From Gammaproteobacteria bacterium (lineage in GTDB: Bacteria > Pseudomonadota > Gammaproteobacteria > Arenicellales > Spongiicolonaceae): DNA of 46,589 bases. The notes under the pieces were generated by a model. The model was not told the origin of the DNA. It was given only the letters and a program-made list of their open reading frames with translations, and ran no database searches. Location: assembly GCA_028817275.1 (NCBI GenBank), contig JAPPPZ010000063.1:1-46589 (forward strand). Direction: 5' to 3'. The number at the start of each line of letters is the position of its first letter. Within the stretch, counting starts at the first letter, position 1. Positions 1 to 8,390 of the stretch are shown one piece after another. Both the position numbers and the translations under genes were made by a program.

Positions 1-83
1 GACAGAAAATAGCCGAGCGCAAACGGCACAATCACCCGCACCGCCGCGGCGCGCAATCCGGAAATGGCGGGCGCGGGGGTCAT
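1..83 (-). CDS. MFS transporter, N-terminal end only (cut by window edge)
   Basis: An ATG on the minus strand at 83 opens a frame that runs off the window. It encodes 27 residues, including GLRAAAVRVIVPFALGYFLS. That hydrophobic first segment resembles the first transmembrane helix of proteobacterial major facilitator permeases, many of which read VPFALGYFLSYLFR at this point. The gene lies 15 bases downstream of the NRDE/TANGO2 gene on the same strand, so the two may be co-transcribed. The substrate cannot be inferred from so little sequence. The family call rests on one short segment and is tentative. Confidence 0.5.
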   Translation of the reverse strand, partial: MTPAPAISGLRAAAVRVIVPFALGYFL

Positions 84-98
84 GATGGCGGCGGTGGC

Positions 99-905
99 TT
101 AAGAAGCGTTGGAGTCAACGGTGAAACTGTAGGCGCAGTCGCCGCTGCTGTTGCCGTCGGCGTCCCAGCCGCGCTCGTGGAACTGCACCAAGCCGCTTTT
201 GTGCAGCAGCAGGATGCTGGAGTTGACGGTGCCGTAGGCGGCGCCGCGGATGCGGATCGCGGGCGTGTAGATGGCGGACAGCGCGCGCTCCAGCGGCGCG
301 CCGATGCCGGTATCCGGCAGGCCGGCATCAGCCGCCGGCGTTGCATCGTGCAGCAGGGTGAACAAATCCTCGGGCTGCGGGCGCGGGTTTTTAATCAGGG
401 CGGTGAGTTGGGCGACGCCTTTTTTCACTTTCGGCCACGGCGTGTTCAGCAGGTGGTTGCACAAACCGTGCACGCCGGGCGGCAGCGGCCGGGCTTCACC
501 CTCACCGCCTCGGTTGGAATAAAAAAACACCGCCGCGGCCTCACCGGCGATGAAACTGAAGCCGGCGTAGTCGCGCCGCCGCGCGCGTAAATTATCGATG
601 AAATCCGCGGTGCCGATGCTGCGCGCAAGAAAGTCGCGCACTAAAAGTCCACGCGACGGCATGGCATCGGTCTTGTTGCCGGCGGCGCCGGCGTCACGGT
701 AGTTGGTCACCGCCGCAAAACGCCCGCCCCGGGTGACGCCGAGCCATGTTCCCCCGGCGCGCAAGTCGCGGCCGGCCAAAAGATGCGGATGCTCGCGCCA
801 GAACCGCGCCCGCGCCGCCGGCCGCTGGTAAAACTCATCGCGGTTGGCGGCAATGATGAGCGGAAAATCAGGATGACGGTGAAGCGCAAAAAGCAAAATG
901 CACAT
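99..905 (-). CDS. NRDE/TANGO2 family protein (DUF833)
   Basis: The 268-residue product starts MCILLFALHRHPDFPL and then reads IIAANRDEFYQRPA, the N-terminal signature of the TANGO2 (Transport and Golgi organisation 2, NRDE) family. The frame stays open for nine codons upstream of this ATG. I chose the ATG at 905 because the family begins with Met-Cys, and the cysteine at position 2 is thought to be an Ntn-hydrolase-like nucleophile once Met is removed. The family further shows GGTWLGV and TNYRD, both present. The biochemical role is unsettled; links to haem or acyl-lipid handling have been proposed for eukaryotic members. A Gly/Glu-rich loop (NRGGEGEARP) is encoded by a G-rich stretch at 494-510 of a kind seen in several other genes here. 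Confidence 0.85.
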   Translation of the reverse strand: MCILLFALHRHPDFPLIIAANRDEFYQRPAARARFWREHPHLLAGRDLRAGGTWLGVTRGGRFAAVTNYRDAGAAGNKTDAMPSRGLLVRDFLARSIGTADFIDNLRARRRDYAGFSFIAGEAAAVFFYSNRGGEGEARPLPPGVHGLCNHLLNTPWPKVKKGVAQLTALIKNPRPQPEDLFTLLHDATPAADAGLPDTGIGAPLERALSAIYTPAIRIRGAAYGTVNSSILLLHKSGLVQFHERGWDADGNSSGDCAYSFTVDSNAS

Positions 906-939
906 GGCGCGGAATGATAGCAAATTGCGCACTCCCTAA

Positions 940-1056
940 CCCGCCCGCGCCGCCCGGCACCGCGGGCCCTTGAGTGCGCGCGGCCAAGTCGTTGCCGGCG
1001 TCGATGCTGACTCCGCTGTCCTGGTAGCGCAACGGGATGTTTGGCAGGGTGGTCAC
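940..1056 (-). pseudogene. purM remnant (N-terminal stub)
   Basis: From a GTG at 1056 the minus strand reads VTTLPNIPLRYQDSG and then VSIDAGNDLAARTQG. This matches the start of phosphoribosylformylglycinamidine cyclo-ligase (AIR synthetase), whose E. coli form has LSYKDAGVDIDAGNALV at the same place. The next recognisable piece is a shortened GGAGGLG where PurM has a GGLGGFG loop. Nothing of the remaining 300 or so residues follows: the frame runs straight into the NRDE gene start. I read it as a purM copy reduced to about 35 codons. A functional purM must be elsewhere if the cell makes purines. The alignment is from memory, but the IDAGN core is distinctive. Confidence 0.6.
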
Positions 1057-1164
1057 TGGGGTTGTTCGGGGATGAGTCGAGCAACGCTTGCGCGGGAAAG
1101 CGATGATGTTTGATGGCATGAGGAAAACGGCAACGAACGCATGCCTTCTCAATCGTTTTGGCGC

Positions 1165-1371
1165 TTATTTTATTTTCGCGCCGTTGGGGTTTCTCAGCGC
1201 CAAATACACGGCGATGAACAGCGCCGCCAACAACAAAATCAAAACCCCGGCGACGACAAACCGACTGCCGGCAAACCACAACGGCGGCGCCTCATCCACG
1301 CCGACTTTGATGGCGACCCAGGTGGACCCCCAACTCAAACACAGTACGGCGAACAGGAACAGGTTGAGCAT
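1165..1371 (-). pseudogene. EamA/DMT-family transporter stub
   Basis: From the ATG at 1371 the frame encodes 68 residues. They begin LNLFLFAVLCLSWGSTW and continue VAIKVGVDEAPPLWFAGSRF, which is the opening of EamA (DMT superfamily) permeases: helix 1 with WGSTWVAIK, then the PPLWFAGSRF lead into helix 2. Family members have ten helices in about 290-300 residues. Here the frame stops after two hydrophobic segments and a basic tail ending NGAKIK. Residues after about 45 (LLLAALFIAVYLALR) no longer resemble the usual helix 2-3 region, so a deletion probably joined helix 1 to an unrelated end. It could also be a real two-helix micro-protein, but decay is more likely given the stubs on either side. 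Confidence 0.6.
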
Positions 1372-1440
1372 GGGTGGCCTGCCACGTCCGTCAGATTGAC
1401 CGTATTCCATCTATTTTGTTTGTTATTCAAGTTATGCGTT

Positions 1441-1599
1441 TTAGGTGTCTTCGACGTCGGGGGCGCCGGGTTGGAAAGGCTTGAATTTTTTTTGCTCGTC
1501 GGGTGTTGCGCCCAGCCTGGGGCCGCCGGACGCCGTGCTGAATTTGAGACGATAGCGGGTGTTATCCGAGAGCATTGTATGTGCGTTATATATACGCAT
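1441..1599 (-). CDS. Small hypothetical protein (52 aa)
   Basis: An ATG at 1599 opens a 52-residue frame (MRIYNAHTMLSDNTRYRLKF at the N-terminus, then a Gly/Pro-rich and acidic end, PGAPDVEDT). No family is recognised. An inner ATG (codon 9) would give 44 residues. It lies downstream of the broken MuF-like gene on the same strand, in a part of the window with lower GC than its neighbours, so it may belong to the same phage-derived remnant. The sequence is hydrophilic, with no membrane segment or metal-binding cysteines. Whether it is expressed is unknown. Confidence 0.3.
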   Translation of the reverse strand: MRIYNAHTMLSDNTRYRLKFSTASGGPRLGATPDEQKKFKPFQPGAPDVEDT

Positions 1600-1620
1600 G
1601 TTTGCGGGGTTTGTGGATTT

Positions 1621-2345
1621 TTATTTTGCCGGGGCGCAGGCGCGTTTGCCATCGCCGATTTCGGCGGGGATTTCGTCGAATCTGCGGGTTGCGTCGGGGA
1701 ACAGCGCGCGGGCGAGTTGCAGACGTATTTGTTCTGCGGGGTTGCAGCGCACTTCAAAGTAGTTGGCGAAGCATTCGGCGAGGTTTATGTCGGTGATTTG
1801 GGTGAATTCATTTCTTTTTCAGATGCTCGCTCCACCGCGTCTTGTACTTATCCAACTCCTTATCCACAGGCGATTTCTTTGGCGCAGCGGGTTTCGGCTT
1901 GGGTTTAACACCCGCATACTGCCTTTCATACTCCTTTGGTCCCCGCAAAACAAGCCGCCCTGTGCGCGCCGCAACGCCGCAAGCCGCGCGGCTATCTCGC
2001 TGCCCAGCGTGTCTTTTTAACCCATAATTCAGTAAGGAAATTGGTGAAATCGGCTTCACTTCTGAACCCAGCGTGCAACCTCTCGCCAATAACATCAGCC
2101 GTGGTAAAGCGGCCGGGCGCGCCGCCAATCGGCAACCCTGGCACGGCCTCTGCCGGGGTTGCGGCATCGGCATCAGCGCGCTGGCTTTCCGGCACCACGC
2201 GCGTAATCACCACACAGCGGCATGGAATTGTATTTGCGGGCAGACCAGCAGGGTCGCCGGGATACAAGGCCTTCTGTCCCGCGGCGTAATGCACGCGGTA
2301 GTTCCTTACCGCGGCTTCCTGGTGATACAGTGTTTCTTTCGACGG
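1621..2345 (-). pseudogene. Phage MuF/SPP1 gp7-like head protein remnant, broken over three frames
   Basis: Reading the minus strand from about 2345, the first frame gives YRVHYAAGQKALYPGDP followed by AGLPANTIPCRC. This resembles the C-terminal end of MuF-type minor head proteins, which typically end with H..dGq...YPGDPsG.a..tInCRC. This frame stops at 1992. A second frame continues with RGPKEYERQYAGVKPKPKP and stops at 1808 (EHLKKK). A third carries INLAECFANYFEVRCNPAEQ and stops at 1621. Each piece has coding-like composition with no start codon of its own, so two frameshifts in one gene, or in two adjacent genes, are the simplest reading. The 5' end is lost at the rlmE boundary. MuF domains also occur in polymorphic toxins, so a toxin origin is possible. 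Confidence 0.45.
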
Positions 2346-2383
2346 TGAACTCTGATGTGCAACCCGCAACCCGGTAATCGGCG

Positions 2384-3016
2384 ATGACTGCGGCCGGCCG
2401 CCGCTGGCTGCGTGCACACGCGGCCGACCCGTTTGTGCAGCGCGCGCGGCGCGAGAACTACCGTTCGCGCGCGGTGTTCAAGTTGGCGGAGATCGACCGC
2501 CGCGAGAAGTTGTGCCGGCGCGGGATGACGGTGCTCGAGTTGGGTGCGGCGCCGGGCGGGTGGACGCAGTATGTGCGCGAGCGCGTACTGCCCGGCGGCG
2601 TGGTGGTGGCGGTGGACCGTGCGCCGCTGGCGGAGTTGCCGGGAGTGCAGGTGGTGAATGGTGACGCCGGTGACGAAATGACGCGCAAGAAAATTATCGC
2701 CGCCTGCGGCGATGGGCGCGCGCATCTTCTGCTGTCGGACATGGCGCCCGATTTAACCGGCGTTGCCGCCACCGACCAGGCGCGCGGCGCGGCGCTGGTG
2801 GAAATTGCGCTGGCCATTGCGCGCGACTGTTTGCGCGCCGACGGCGTGATGCTGGTGAAGTTTTTTCAGGGCGCGGAAAGCGCGGCGCTGCGGCGGCGGT
2901 GCGGAGAGATGTTCGGGAGGGTGAAGGCGGTGAAGCCGGCGGCCTCGCGCGGGCGCAGCCGCGAGCAGTATCTGCTGTGCCGGGCGTTGAAAACGCCGCC
3001 GGCCGGCCCCAGTTGA
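2384..3016 (+). CDS. rlmE: 23S rRNA (uridine-2552 2'-O)-methyltransferase RlmE (FtsJ)
   Basis: The 210-residue protein is the right length for RlmE, which methylates the 2'-OH of U2552 in the A-loop of 23S rRNA late in 50S assembly. The Rossmann SAM-binding site is LELGAAPGGWTQ near residues 50-61. The K-D-K-E catalytic tetrad can be placed at SRAVFKL (Lys), LLLSDMAPD (Asp), MLVKFFQG (Lys) and SREQYLL (Glu). It precedes ftsH, as in E. coli and most gammaproteobacteria. The ATG at 2384 is the natural start, because the RRWLRAHAADPFVQRAR lead matches the family. An 84-base gap with a strong promoter separates it from ftsH, so ftsH need not depend on rlmE transcription. Confidence 0.95.
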   Translation: MTAAGRRWLRAHAADPFVQRARRENYRSRAVFKLAEIDRREKLCRRGMTVLELGAAPGGWTQYVRERVLPGGVVVAVDRAPLAELPGVQVVNGDAGDEMTRKKIIAACGDGRAHLLLSDMAPDLTGVAATDQARGAALVEIALAIARDCLRADGVMLVKFFQGAESAALRRRCGEMFGRVKAVKPAASRGRSREQYLLCRALKTPPAGPS

Positions 3017-3030
3017 CAATGGAAAACGGG

Positions 3031-3059
3031 ATGACAAAACCGCCGCGCGCGCTTATAAT
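3031..3059 (+). promoter_or_regulatory. Sigma-70 promoter for the ftsH operon
   Basis: ATGACA (3031-3036, five of six matches to the -35 consensus) and a perfect TATAAT (3054-3059) are separated by 17 bases. Transcription would begin near 3066, about 35 bases before the TTG start of ftsH. A GGAGA Shine-Dalgarno motif lies just upstream of that start. This is the best promoter match seen in the window. Confidence 0.75.
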
Positions 3060-3100
3060 CCCCGCTTTATGCCAACCGCCAAATTCGCGGAGAAACCGTT

Positions 3101-5086
3101 TTGAGCAACCTGACTAAAAACCTCATCATGTGGGTGGTTATCGCCATGGTGCTGGTGGCGGTGTTTAACACCATGACCTCCACCGACGGCGACAGCGCGC
3201 GCGAGATCGACTATTCCACATTCGTCACCCAGGTGCACCAGGGCAATGTGGCCAAAGTGCGCATCAACGGCTCGGTGATTGAAGGCCGCTACCACAACGG
3301 CGGCGCCTTCTCCACCTACTCGCCCGGCGACCCGCAACTGGTGAACGACCTGTTGGAAAAGGGCGTCAGCATCGACGTGGAGCCGCCGGAAAAAACCTCG
3401 CTGCTGGTGAACATTTTAATCAGTTGGTTTCCGCTGCTGCTGCTGGTCGGCATCTGGATTTTTTTCATGCGCCAGATGCAAGGTGGCGGCGGCCGCGGCG
3501 CGCTGAGTTTCGGCAAAAACCGCGCGCGCCTTTTGACCGAGGATAAAAACAAGGTCACTTTCGCCGATGTGGCCGGTGTGGAGGAGGCCAAGGAGGAGGT
3601 CGGCGAGTTGGTGGAGTTCCTCAGCGACCCGTCGCGGTTTCAGAAACTCGGCGGCCGCATTCCGCGCGGCGTCCTCATGACCGGCAACCCCGGCACCGGC
3701 AAGACGCTGCTGGCCAAGGCCATCGCCGGCGAGGCCAAGGTGCCGTTTTATTCGGTCTCCGGCTCTGACTTTGTGGAAATGTTTGTCGGCGTCGGCGCGT
3801 CGCGGGTGCGCGACATGTTTGAGCAGGCGAAAAAGAACCCGCCGTGCATTATTTTCATCGACGAGATCGACGCCGTCGGCCGCCAGCGCGGCGCCGGCCT
3901 CGGCGGCGGCCACGACGAGCGCGAGCAGACGCTGAACCAGTTGCTGGTGGAGATGGACGGTTTTGAGGGCGGCGAGGGCATCATCATCATCGCCGCCACC
4001 AACCGCCCGGATGTGCTGGATCCGGCGCTGCTGCGGCCGGGGCGCTTTGACCGCCAGGTGCACGTGCCGCTGCCGGACATTCGCGGGCGTGAGAAGATTC
4101 TGCAGGTGCACATGCGCAAGGTGCCAGTGGCCGACGATGTGGACACCGCTGTTCTGGCCCGCGGCACGCCGGGTTTTTCCGGCGCCGACCTGGCGAATTT
4201 AATTAACGAGGCCGCGCTGTTCGCCGCCCGCTCGCGCAAGCGCCGCGTCACCATGCGCGAGTTTGAGCTGGCCAAGGACAAGGTGGTGATGGGCGTCGAG
4301 CGCCGCTCCATCGTCATGCCCGAGGAGGAGCGCCGCAACACCGCCTACCACGAGTCGGGGCACGCCGTGGTGGCCAAGGTGCTGGAGCACGCCGACCCGG
4401 TGCACAAAGTCACCATCATCCCGCGCGGCCGCGCCCTCGGCGTCACCATGCAGTTGCCGGAGCAGGACCGCTACAGCCACAACCGCGGCTACCTCCACGA
4501 CAAGATCGCCGTCCTCATGGGCGGCCGCATCGCCGAGGAGTTGTTCATGAACCAGATGACCACCGGCGCCTCCAACGATTTTGAGGTGGCCACCGACATC
4601 GCCCACAACATGGTGGCGCGCTGGGGCATGAGCGACGAGTTGGGGCCGCGCGTGTACAGCGAAAACGACTCGCAGGTGTTCCTCGGCCGCGACATGATCA
4701 CCCACCGCAACCTGAGCAACGCCACCGCCGAAAAAGTGGACCGCGAAGTCACCCGCATCGTGGACCAGCAATACGCCCGCGCCCGGGAAATTCTGCAGAG
4801 CAACACCGACAAGGTGGAGGCCATGGCCGGCGCGCTGCTGGAATGGGAAACCATCAGCGCCGAGCAAATCGACGACATCATGGCCGGCCGCCAGCCGCGC
4901 CCGCCGGCCCCCGAGCCCGAACCCGAAACCAAAAGCGCGGCCGATGCCGGCGCCGGTGGTGAGGGCGGGGGTGAAGGTGGGGGTGAAGCCGGCGATGAAA
5001 CCCCCGCCGCCAACGACGATGGTGACGCCCAGGCCGCCGCCGCTGATGCCAGGCTGGCCCCAGAGCGGGGCCGCGGCCGCCGGTGA
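3101..5086 (+). CDS. ftsH: ATP-dependent zinc metalloprotease FtsH
   Basis: This 661-residue protein is the inner-membrane AAA+ protease that degrades membrane and regulatory proteins. Two transmembrane segments (about residues 7-25 and 104-122) flank a periplasmic domain. The AAA module follows, with the P-loop at about 194-201, Walker B (CIIFIDEID) and the second region of homology ([20 protein letters not shown]). The zinc protease site HESGH lies near residue 417. The P-loop reads GNPGTGKT rather than the usual GPPGTGKT. The start is TTG at 3101 with GGAGA nearby, and the product then begins SNLTKNL as in relatives. The C-terminal tail is low-complexity (Gly/Glu/Ala), encoded partly by a G-rich repeat-like stretch. 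It overlaps folP by four bases (GTGA). Confidence 0.97.
   Translation: MSNLTKNLIMWVVIAMVLVAVFNTMTSTDGDSAREIDYSTFVTQVHQGNVAKVRINGSVIEGRYHNGGAFSTYSPGDPQLVNDLLEKGVSIDVEPPEKTSLLVNILISWFPLLLLVGIWIFFMRQMQGGGGRGALSFGKNRARLLTEDKNKVTFADVAGVEEAKEEVGELVEFLSDPSRFQKLGGRIPRGVLMTGNPGTGKTLLAKAIAGEAKVPFYSVSGSDFVEMFVGVGASRVRDMFEQAKKNPPCIIFIDEIDAVGRQRGAGLGGGHDEREQTLNQLLVEMDGFEGGEGIIIIAATNRPDVLDPALLRPGRFDRQVHVPLPDIRGREKILQVHMRKVPVADDVDTAVLARGTPGFSGADLANLINEAALFAARSRKRRVTMREFELAKDKVVMGVERRSIVMPEEERRNTAYHESGHAVVAKVLEHADPVHKVTIIPRGRALGVTMQLPEQDRYSHNRGYLHDKIAVLMGGRIAEELFMNQMTTGASNDFEVATDIAHNMVARWGMSDELGPRVYSENDSQVFLGRDMITHRNLSNATAEKVDREVTRIVDQQYARAREILQSNTDKVEAMAGALLEWETISAEQIDDIMAGRQPRPPAPEPEPETKSAADAGAGGEGGGEGGGEAGDETPAANDDGDAQAAAADARLAPERGRGRR
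4954..4990 (+). repeat. G-rich Gly/Glu-coding element (ftsH tail)
   Basis: This stretch contains GAGGGCGGGGGTGAAGG followed by a second GGGGGTGAAG unit and encodes [11 protein letters not shown]. Nearly the same string occurs on the opposite strand inside the glutamate dehydrogenase gene (21742-21780), and looser versions lie in soxD and the DUF1015 gene. The shared bases, and not only the shared amino acids, suggest a dispersed short repeat tolerated in protein loops and tails. Confidence 0.4.
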
Positions 5087-5928
5087 CAGCGGCCCTGTCC
5101 CGGGCGGCGCAAGCCCCCGCCGTGCCGCCCGCCTTGATGGGGGTGGTCAATGTCACCCCGGACTCGTTTTTTGACGGCGGCCGCTATTTTGACCCGGCGC
5201 GCGCCATCGCCCACGGCGTTGCCCTGGCCGGGGCCGGCGCCGACATTGTGGACATCGGCGGCGAGTCCACCCGCCCCGGCGCCGCGCCGGTGGCGGCTGC
5301 CGAGGAGTTGCGCCGGGTGTTGCCGGTGGTGGAGGGGCTGGCGGCAAAGGTGAAGGCGCCGCTGTCCATCGACACTTCCAAGCCGGAGGTGATGGCCGCG
5401 GCGGTGGCGGCCGGGGCGGTGATGATTAACGACGTGCGGGCCTTGCAGTCGCCCGGCGCGCTGGCGGCGGCGGCGGGGTGCGGAGTGCCGGTGGTGCTAA
5501 TGCACATGCAGGGCGAGCCGGCGACCATGCAGCATGCGCCGCGCTACGGCGATGTGGTGGCCGAGGTCACCGCCTTCCTCAAAGCCCGCCGCGACGCCGC
5601 CATCACCGCCGGCGTGGATCCCGGCAATATTTACGTCGACCCCGGCTTCGGTTTCGGCAAAACCCCGGCGCACAACCTCGCCCTTCTGGCCAACATCAAA
5701 ACCATCGCCACGGTCGCCCCGGTGGTCGCCGGTCTCAGCAACAAATCCATCATCCGCCACATCCTCGGCGCCGTGGACGCCGCCGCCCTCACCGCGGCCA
5801 GCGCCCAATTAGCCGCCGCCGCCGCCGCCAATGGCGCGGCCATCATCCGGGTGCACGACGTCACCGCCACCCGCCGCGCCCTCGCCGTGCAGCGCGCCAT
5901 TTCCGGCGTCCACACCATCGCCGCCTGA
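5083..5928 (+). CDS. folP: Dihydropteroate synthase FolP
   Basis: FolP joins p-aminobenzoate to 6-hydroxymethyl-dihydropterin diphosphate to make 7,8-dihydropteroate in folate synthesis. The 281-residue protein has the TIM-barrel pterin signatures in order: [43 protein letters not shown] and a terminal IRVHDV. The GTG start at 5083 overlaps the ftsH stop codon (GTGA), which suggests translational coupling. A leader of about 17 residues precedes the first conserved strand. Folate supply is directly relevant to the C1 pathways encoded later in the window. The ftsH-folP-glmM order is the standard gammaproteobacterial one. Confidence 0.96.
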   Translation: MTAALSRAAQAPAVPPALMGVVNVTPDSFFDGGRYFDPARAIAHGVALAGAGADIVDIGGESTRPGAAPVAAAEELRRVLPVVEGLAAKVKAPLSIDTSKPEVMAAAVAAGAVMINDVRALQSPGALAAAAGCGVPVVLMHMQGEPATMQHAPRYGDVVAEVTAFLKARRDAAITAGVDPGNIYVDPGFGFGKTPAHNLALLANIKTIATVAPVVAGLSNKSIIRHILGAVDAAALTAASAQLAAAAAANGAAIIRVHDVTATRRALAVQRAISGVHTIAA

Positions 5929-5931
5929 GTC

Positions 5932-7302
5932 GTGTCCACCGCCCGGCGCAAGTTGTTCGGCACTGACGGCATCCGCGGCGCCGTCGGCGAGGAGCCGCTG
6001 ACGCCGCAGACCGTCACCCACCTCGGCTGGGCCGCCGGCCGGGTGCTGGTGGGCGACCGCCTGCCGGGCAAAATTCTCATCGGCAAGGACACCCGCATCA
6101 GCGGCTACATCATGGAATCCGCGCTTGAGGCCGGGCTGAACTCGGCCGGCGTTGACGTGGGCCTGCTCTACACCATGCCGACGCCGGCCATCGCCTACCT
6201 GACCCGCACCTCGCGCGCCGGCGCCGGCATCGTGATAAGCGCGTCGCACAATTTGTACCAGGACAACGGCATCAAGTTTTTCACCCGCGGCGGCGCCAAA
6301 CTCGGCGACGATGCCGAGGCCGCCATTGAAAAAATGATGGCCCAACCGCTGACCATGATGGCGGCGCGCCACCTCGGCAAGACTGCCAACTTTGACGGCG
6401 CCGCCGGCCGCTACATTGAGTTTTGCAAGAGCACCATTCCCCACCGCGACTCGCTGGAGGGCCTCAAACTGGTGGTGGACTGCGCCAACGGCGCCGCCTA
6501 CCAGGTGGCCCCGCAACTGCTGCACGAACTGGGCGCCGAGGTGGTGGCCATCGGCGACCGCCCGGACGGTTTCAACATCAACCAAGGCTGCGGCAGCACC
6601 AGCCTGGGCGCCCTCAGCAAGGCCGTCACCGCCCACGGCGCCGCCTGCGGCATCGCGCTGGACGGCGACGGCGACCGCCTGATCATGGTGGACGCCGCCG
6701 GCGGCACCGTGGACGGCGACCGCCTTCTGTATATTCTCGCCGCCGGCCGCCATGCCGCCGGCGGCGATAGTCTCGGCGGCGGTGTGGTCGGTACCGCCAT
6801 GAGCAACATCGGCCTCGCGCGCGGCCTGGCCGGGCTCGGCATTGCGTTTGCGCGCAGCGCGGTGGGCGACCGGCATGTGCTGGCCGAGTTGAACCGGCGC
6901 GGCTGGCTCCTCGGCGGTGAAGCCTCCGGCCATCTCATCTGCCTTGACAAAAACACCACTGGCGACGGCATCATCGCCGCGCTGGAAGTGCTGCACGGCA
7001 TGACCCGCGCCGGCCGTACGCTGGCCGAACTGGCCGCGGCCATGCCGGCGGTGCCGCAGGCGACGGTGAACGTGCCGCTGGCATCCGCCGCCGCCGACCG
7101 GGTGCTCGCCGCCGGCCGGGTGCAGGATGCGGTCGCCGATGCCGAAAGCGCCCTCGGCGAGGGCGGCCGCGTACTGCTGCGGCCGTCCGGCACCCAGCCG
7201 CTGGTGCGGGTGATGGCCGAGGGTGAGGACGCCGCCGCCGTGCAGCGCGCGGCCGGTGACATCGCCGATGCGGTGCGCGAAAGCATCGCCGCCGTGCAAT
7301 GA
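5932..7302 (+). CDS. glmM: Phosphoglucosamine mutase GlmM
   Basis: GlmM converts glucosamine-6-phosphate to glucosamine-1-phosphate on the way to UDP-GlcNAc for peptidoglycan and LPS. The 456-residue protein begins RKLFGTDGIRG after a short leader. The active-site serine is in ISASHNLYQDNG (relatives usually have SASHNPYxDNG, so Leu replaces Pro). The metal site reads ALDGDGDR. GGEASGHLI and RPSGTQPLVRVM provide the sugar- and phosphate-binding loops. The GTG start at 5932 lies three bases after the folP stop. The stop overlaps the tpiA start (ATGA). Confidence 0.96.
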   Translation: MSTARRKLFGTDGIRGAVGEEPLTPQTVTHLGWAAGRVLVGDRLPGKILIGKDTRISGYIMESALEAGLNSAGVDVGLLYTMPTPAIAYLTRTSRAGAGIVISASHNLYQDNGIKFFTRGGAKLGDDAEAAIEKMMAQPLTMMAARHLGKTANFDGAAGRYIEFCKSTIPHRDSLEGLKLVVDCANGAAYQVAPQLLHELGAEVVAIGDRPDGFNINQGCGSTSLGALSKAVTAHGAACGIALDGDGDRLIMVDAAGGTVDGDRLLYILAAGRHAAGGDSLGGGVVGTAMSNIGLARGLAGLGIAFARSAVGDRHVLAELNRRGWLLGGEASGHLICLDKNTTGDGIIAALEVLHGMTRAGRTLAELAAAMPAVPQATVNVPLASAAADRVLAAGRVQDAVADAESALGEGGRVLLRPSGTQPLVRVMAEGEDAAAVQRAAGDIADAVRESIAAVQ

Positions 7303-8060
7303 CCCGCCCGCTGATTGCCGCCAACTGGAAGATGAATGGCGACCTCGCGCTGGCCGAGGCGGTGATTGCCGGCCTGGCCGAGGGTGGTGGCGGCGGCGTG
7401 GATGTGCTACTCTGTCCGCCGTTTGTTTACCTGCGCGAAGTGGCGCGGATGGTGCGGCAGGCGAAAGTTACCGGGCTGGCGGTGGGCGCCCAGAACCTGG
7501 ACTACCACGCCCACGGCGCGTTCACCGGCGAGGTTTCGGCGGCGATGATTGCCGATGCCGGATGCGAGTACGTGATTGTCGGCCATTCCGAGCGGCGTGC
7601 GCTGTTCGGCGAGAGCGACGATGATGTGGCGCGCAAGGCGCAGGCCGCGCGCGGCGCCGGGCTGGCGGCGGTGGTTTGCGTGGGGGAGACTTTCGCCGAG
7701 CGCGAAGCCGGCCGCACTGAAGCCGTGGTGGAGTCGCAACTTGCGCCGCTGGCTGGGTTCTTTGCCGACAGTGACGGCGGTGATTTTGCCGCCGCATATG
7801 AGCCGGTGTGGGCCATCGGCAGCGGGCAGAGCGCGACGCCGGGCGATGCGCGGGCGGTGCATGAATTCATCCGCCGCCGCATCGCCGACCACAATCCGGC
7901 GGCGGCAAGCCGGGCGCGGGTGATTTACGGCGGCAGCGTCAAGCCCGGCAACGCCGCCGGTTTGTTTGCCGAGCCGGGCATTGACGGCGCGCTGGTGGGC
8001 GGCGCATCGCTTGCCGCGCGGGATTTTCTTTCTATCATCAGGAGCGGTTATGCTGACTAA
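7299..8060 (+). CDS. tpiA: Triosephosphate isomerase TpiA
   Basis: TpiA interconverts dihydroxyacetone phosphate and glyceraldehyde-3-phosphate. The 253-residue TIM barrel shows the substrate lysine in AANWKMNG, the catalytic histidine in IVGHSERR, the catalytic glutamate in AYEPVWAIGSG and the phosphate loop YGGSVKPGN. It begins within the glmM stop (ATGA) and overlaps the secG start by 11 bases, so glmM-tpiA-secG are likely translated in a coupled way. Placing tpiA directly before secG is common in beta- and gammaproteobacteria. Confidence 0.97.
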   Translation: MTRPLIAANWKMNGDLALAEAVIAGLAEGGGGGVDVLLCPPFVYLREVARMVRQAKVTGLAVGAQNLDYHAHGAFTGEVSAAMIADAGCEYVIVGHSERRALFGESDDDVARKAQAARGAGLAAVVCVGETFAEREAGRTEAVVESQLAPLAGFFADSDGGDFAAAYEPVWAIGSGQSATPGDARAVHEFIRRRIADHNPAAASRARVIYGGSVKPGNAAGLFAEPGIDGALVGGASLAARDFLSIIRSGYAD

Positions 8061-8382
8061 CATTCTTCTCGGGCTTCACCTGGCGGTGACGGTGGCGGTG
8101 ATTATTCTGGTGCTGCTGCAGCAGGGCCGCGGCTCGGACGCCGGTGCGGTGTTCGGCGGCTCGTCGCAGAGCGTGTTCGGCAGCCGCGGCTCGGCCAGTT
8201 TTCTGAGCCGCCTGACGGCCGGCCTGGCCACGCTGTTTTTTGTCAACAGCCTGGTCCTGGCCTGGCTGTACAACCGCGACCAGGCCGACCTCAGCGTCAC
8301 CGCCCCGGCGGCGGTGGAGGCGGTGACGGAGGAGGCGGCCGAGCCGCAGTCCGATGTGCCGGACGCGCCGGACTCCAACTGA
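8050..8382 (+). CDS. secG: Preprotein translocase subunit SecG
   Basis: SecG is the small membrane subunit of the SecYEG translocon. The 110-residue protein has two transmembrane segments (LTNILLGLHLAVTVAVIILV and LTAGLATLFFVNSLVLAWL) joined by the conserved loop QGRGSDAGAVFGGSSQSVFG. The ATG at 8050 is preferred over upstream in-frame codons because AGGAG sits 5-9 bases before it and the protein then starts at the first membrane helix. The C-terminal tail is acidic and Ala/Pro-rich. The tRNA-Leu gene follows eight bases after the stop. Confidence 0.95.
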   Translation: MLTNILLGLHLAVTVAVIILVLLQQGRGSDAGAVFGGSSQSVFGSRGSASFLSRLTAGLATLFFVNSLVLAWLYNRDQADLSVTAPAAVEAVTEEAAEPQSDVPDAPDSN

Positions 8383-8390
8383 GCAAACCA

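Larger units (their letters stand above)
906..2383. other. Gene-poor decay zone
   Basis: Nearly 1.5 kb lacks an intact gene of known family, while the rest of the window has almost no gaps. It contains the purM stub, the EamA stub, a 52-codon frame and the multi-frame MuF-like remnant, all on the minus strand. GC content falls visibly between about 1400 and 1620 and again between about 1800 and 1900. No insertion-sequence ends, direct target repeats or tRNA fragments were seen. Confidence 0.65.

Noticed and set aside
3013-3018. Perfect TTGACA upstream of ftsH
   Set aside because: It lies 35 bases from the TATAAT. ATGACA at 3031 has the correct 17-base spacing and is the better -35.
5809-7299. 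Long open frame of 496 codons antisense to glmM
   Set aside because: It is His/Gly/Ala-rich with no family features and mirrors a conserved gene. High GC makes stop codons rare on the opposite strand. The same applies to long antisense frames at 11306-12997, 14699-15874, 20413-22392, 40000-42735 and 42639-44099.
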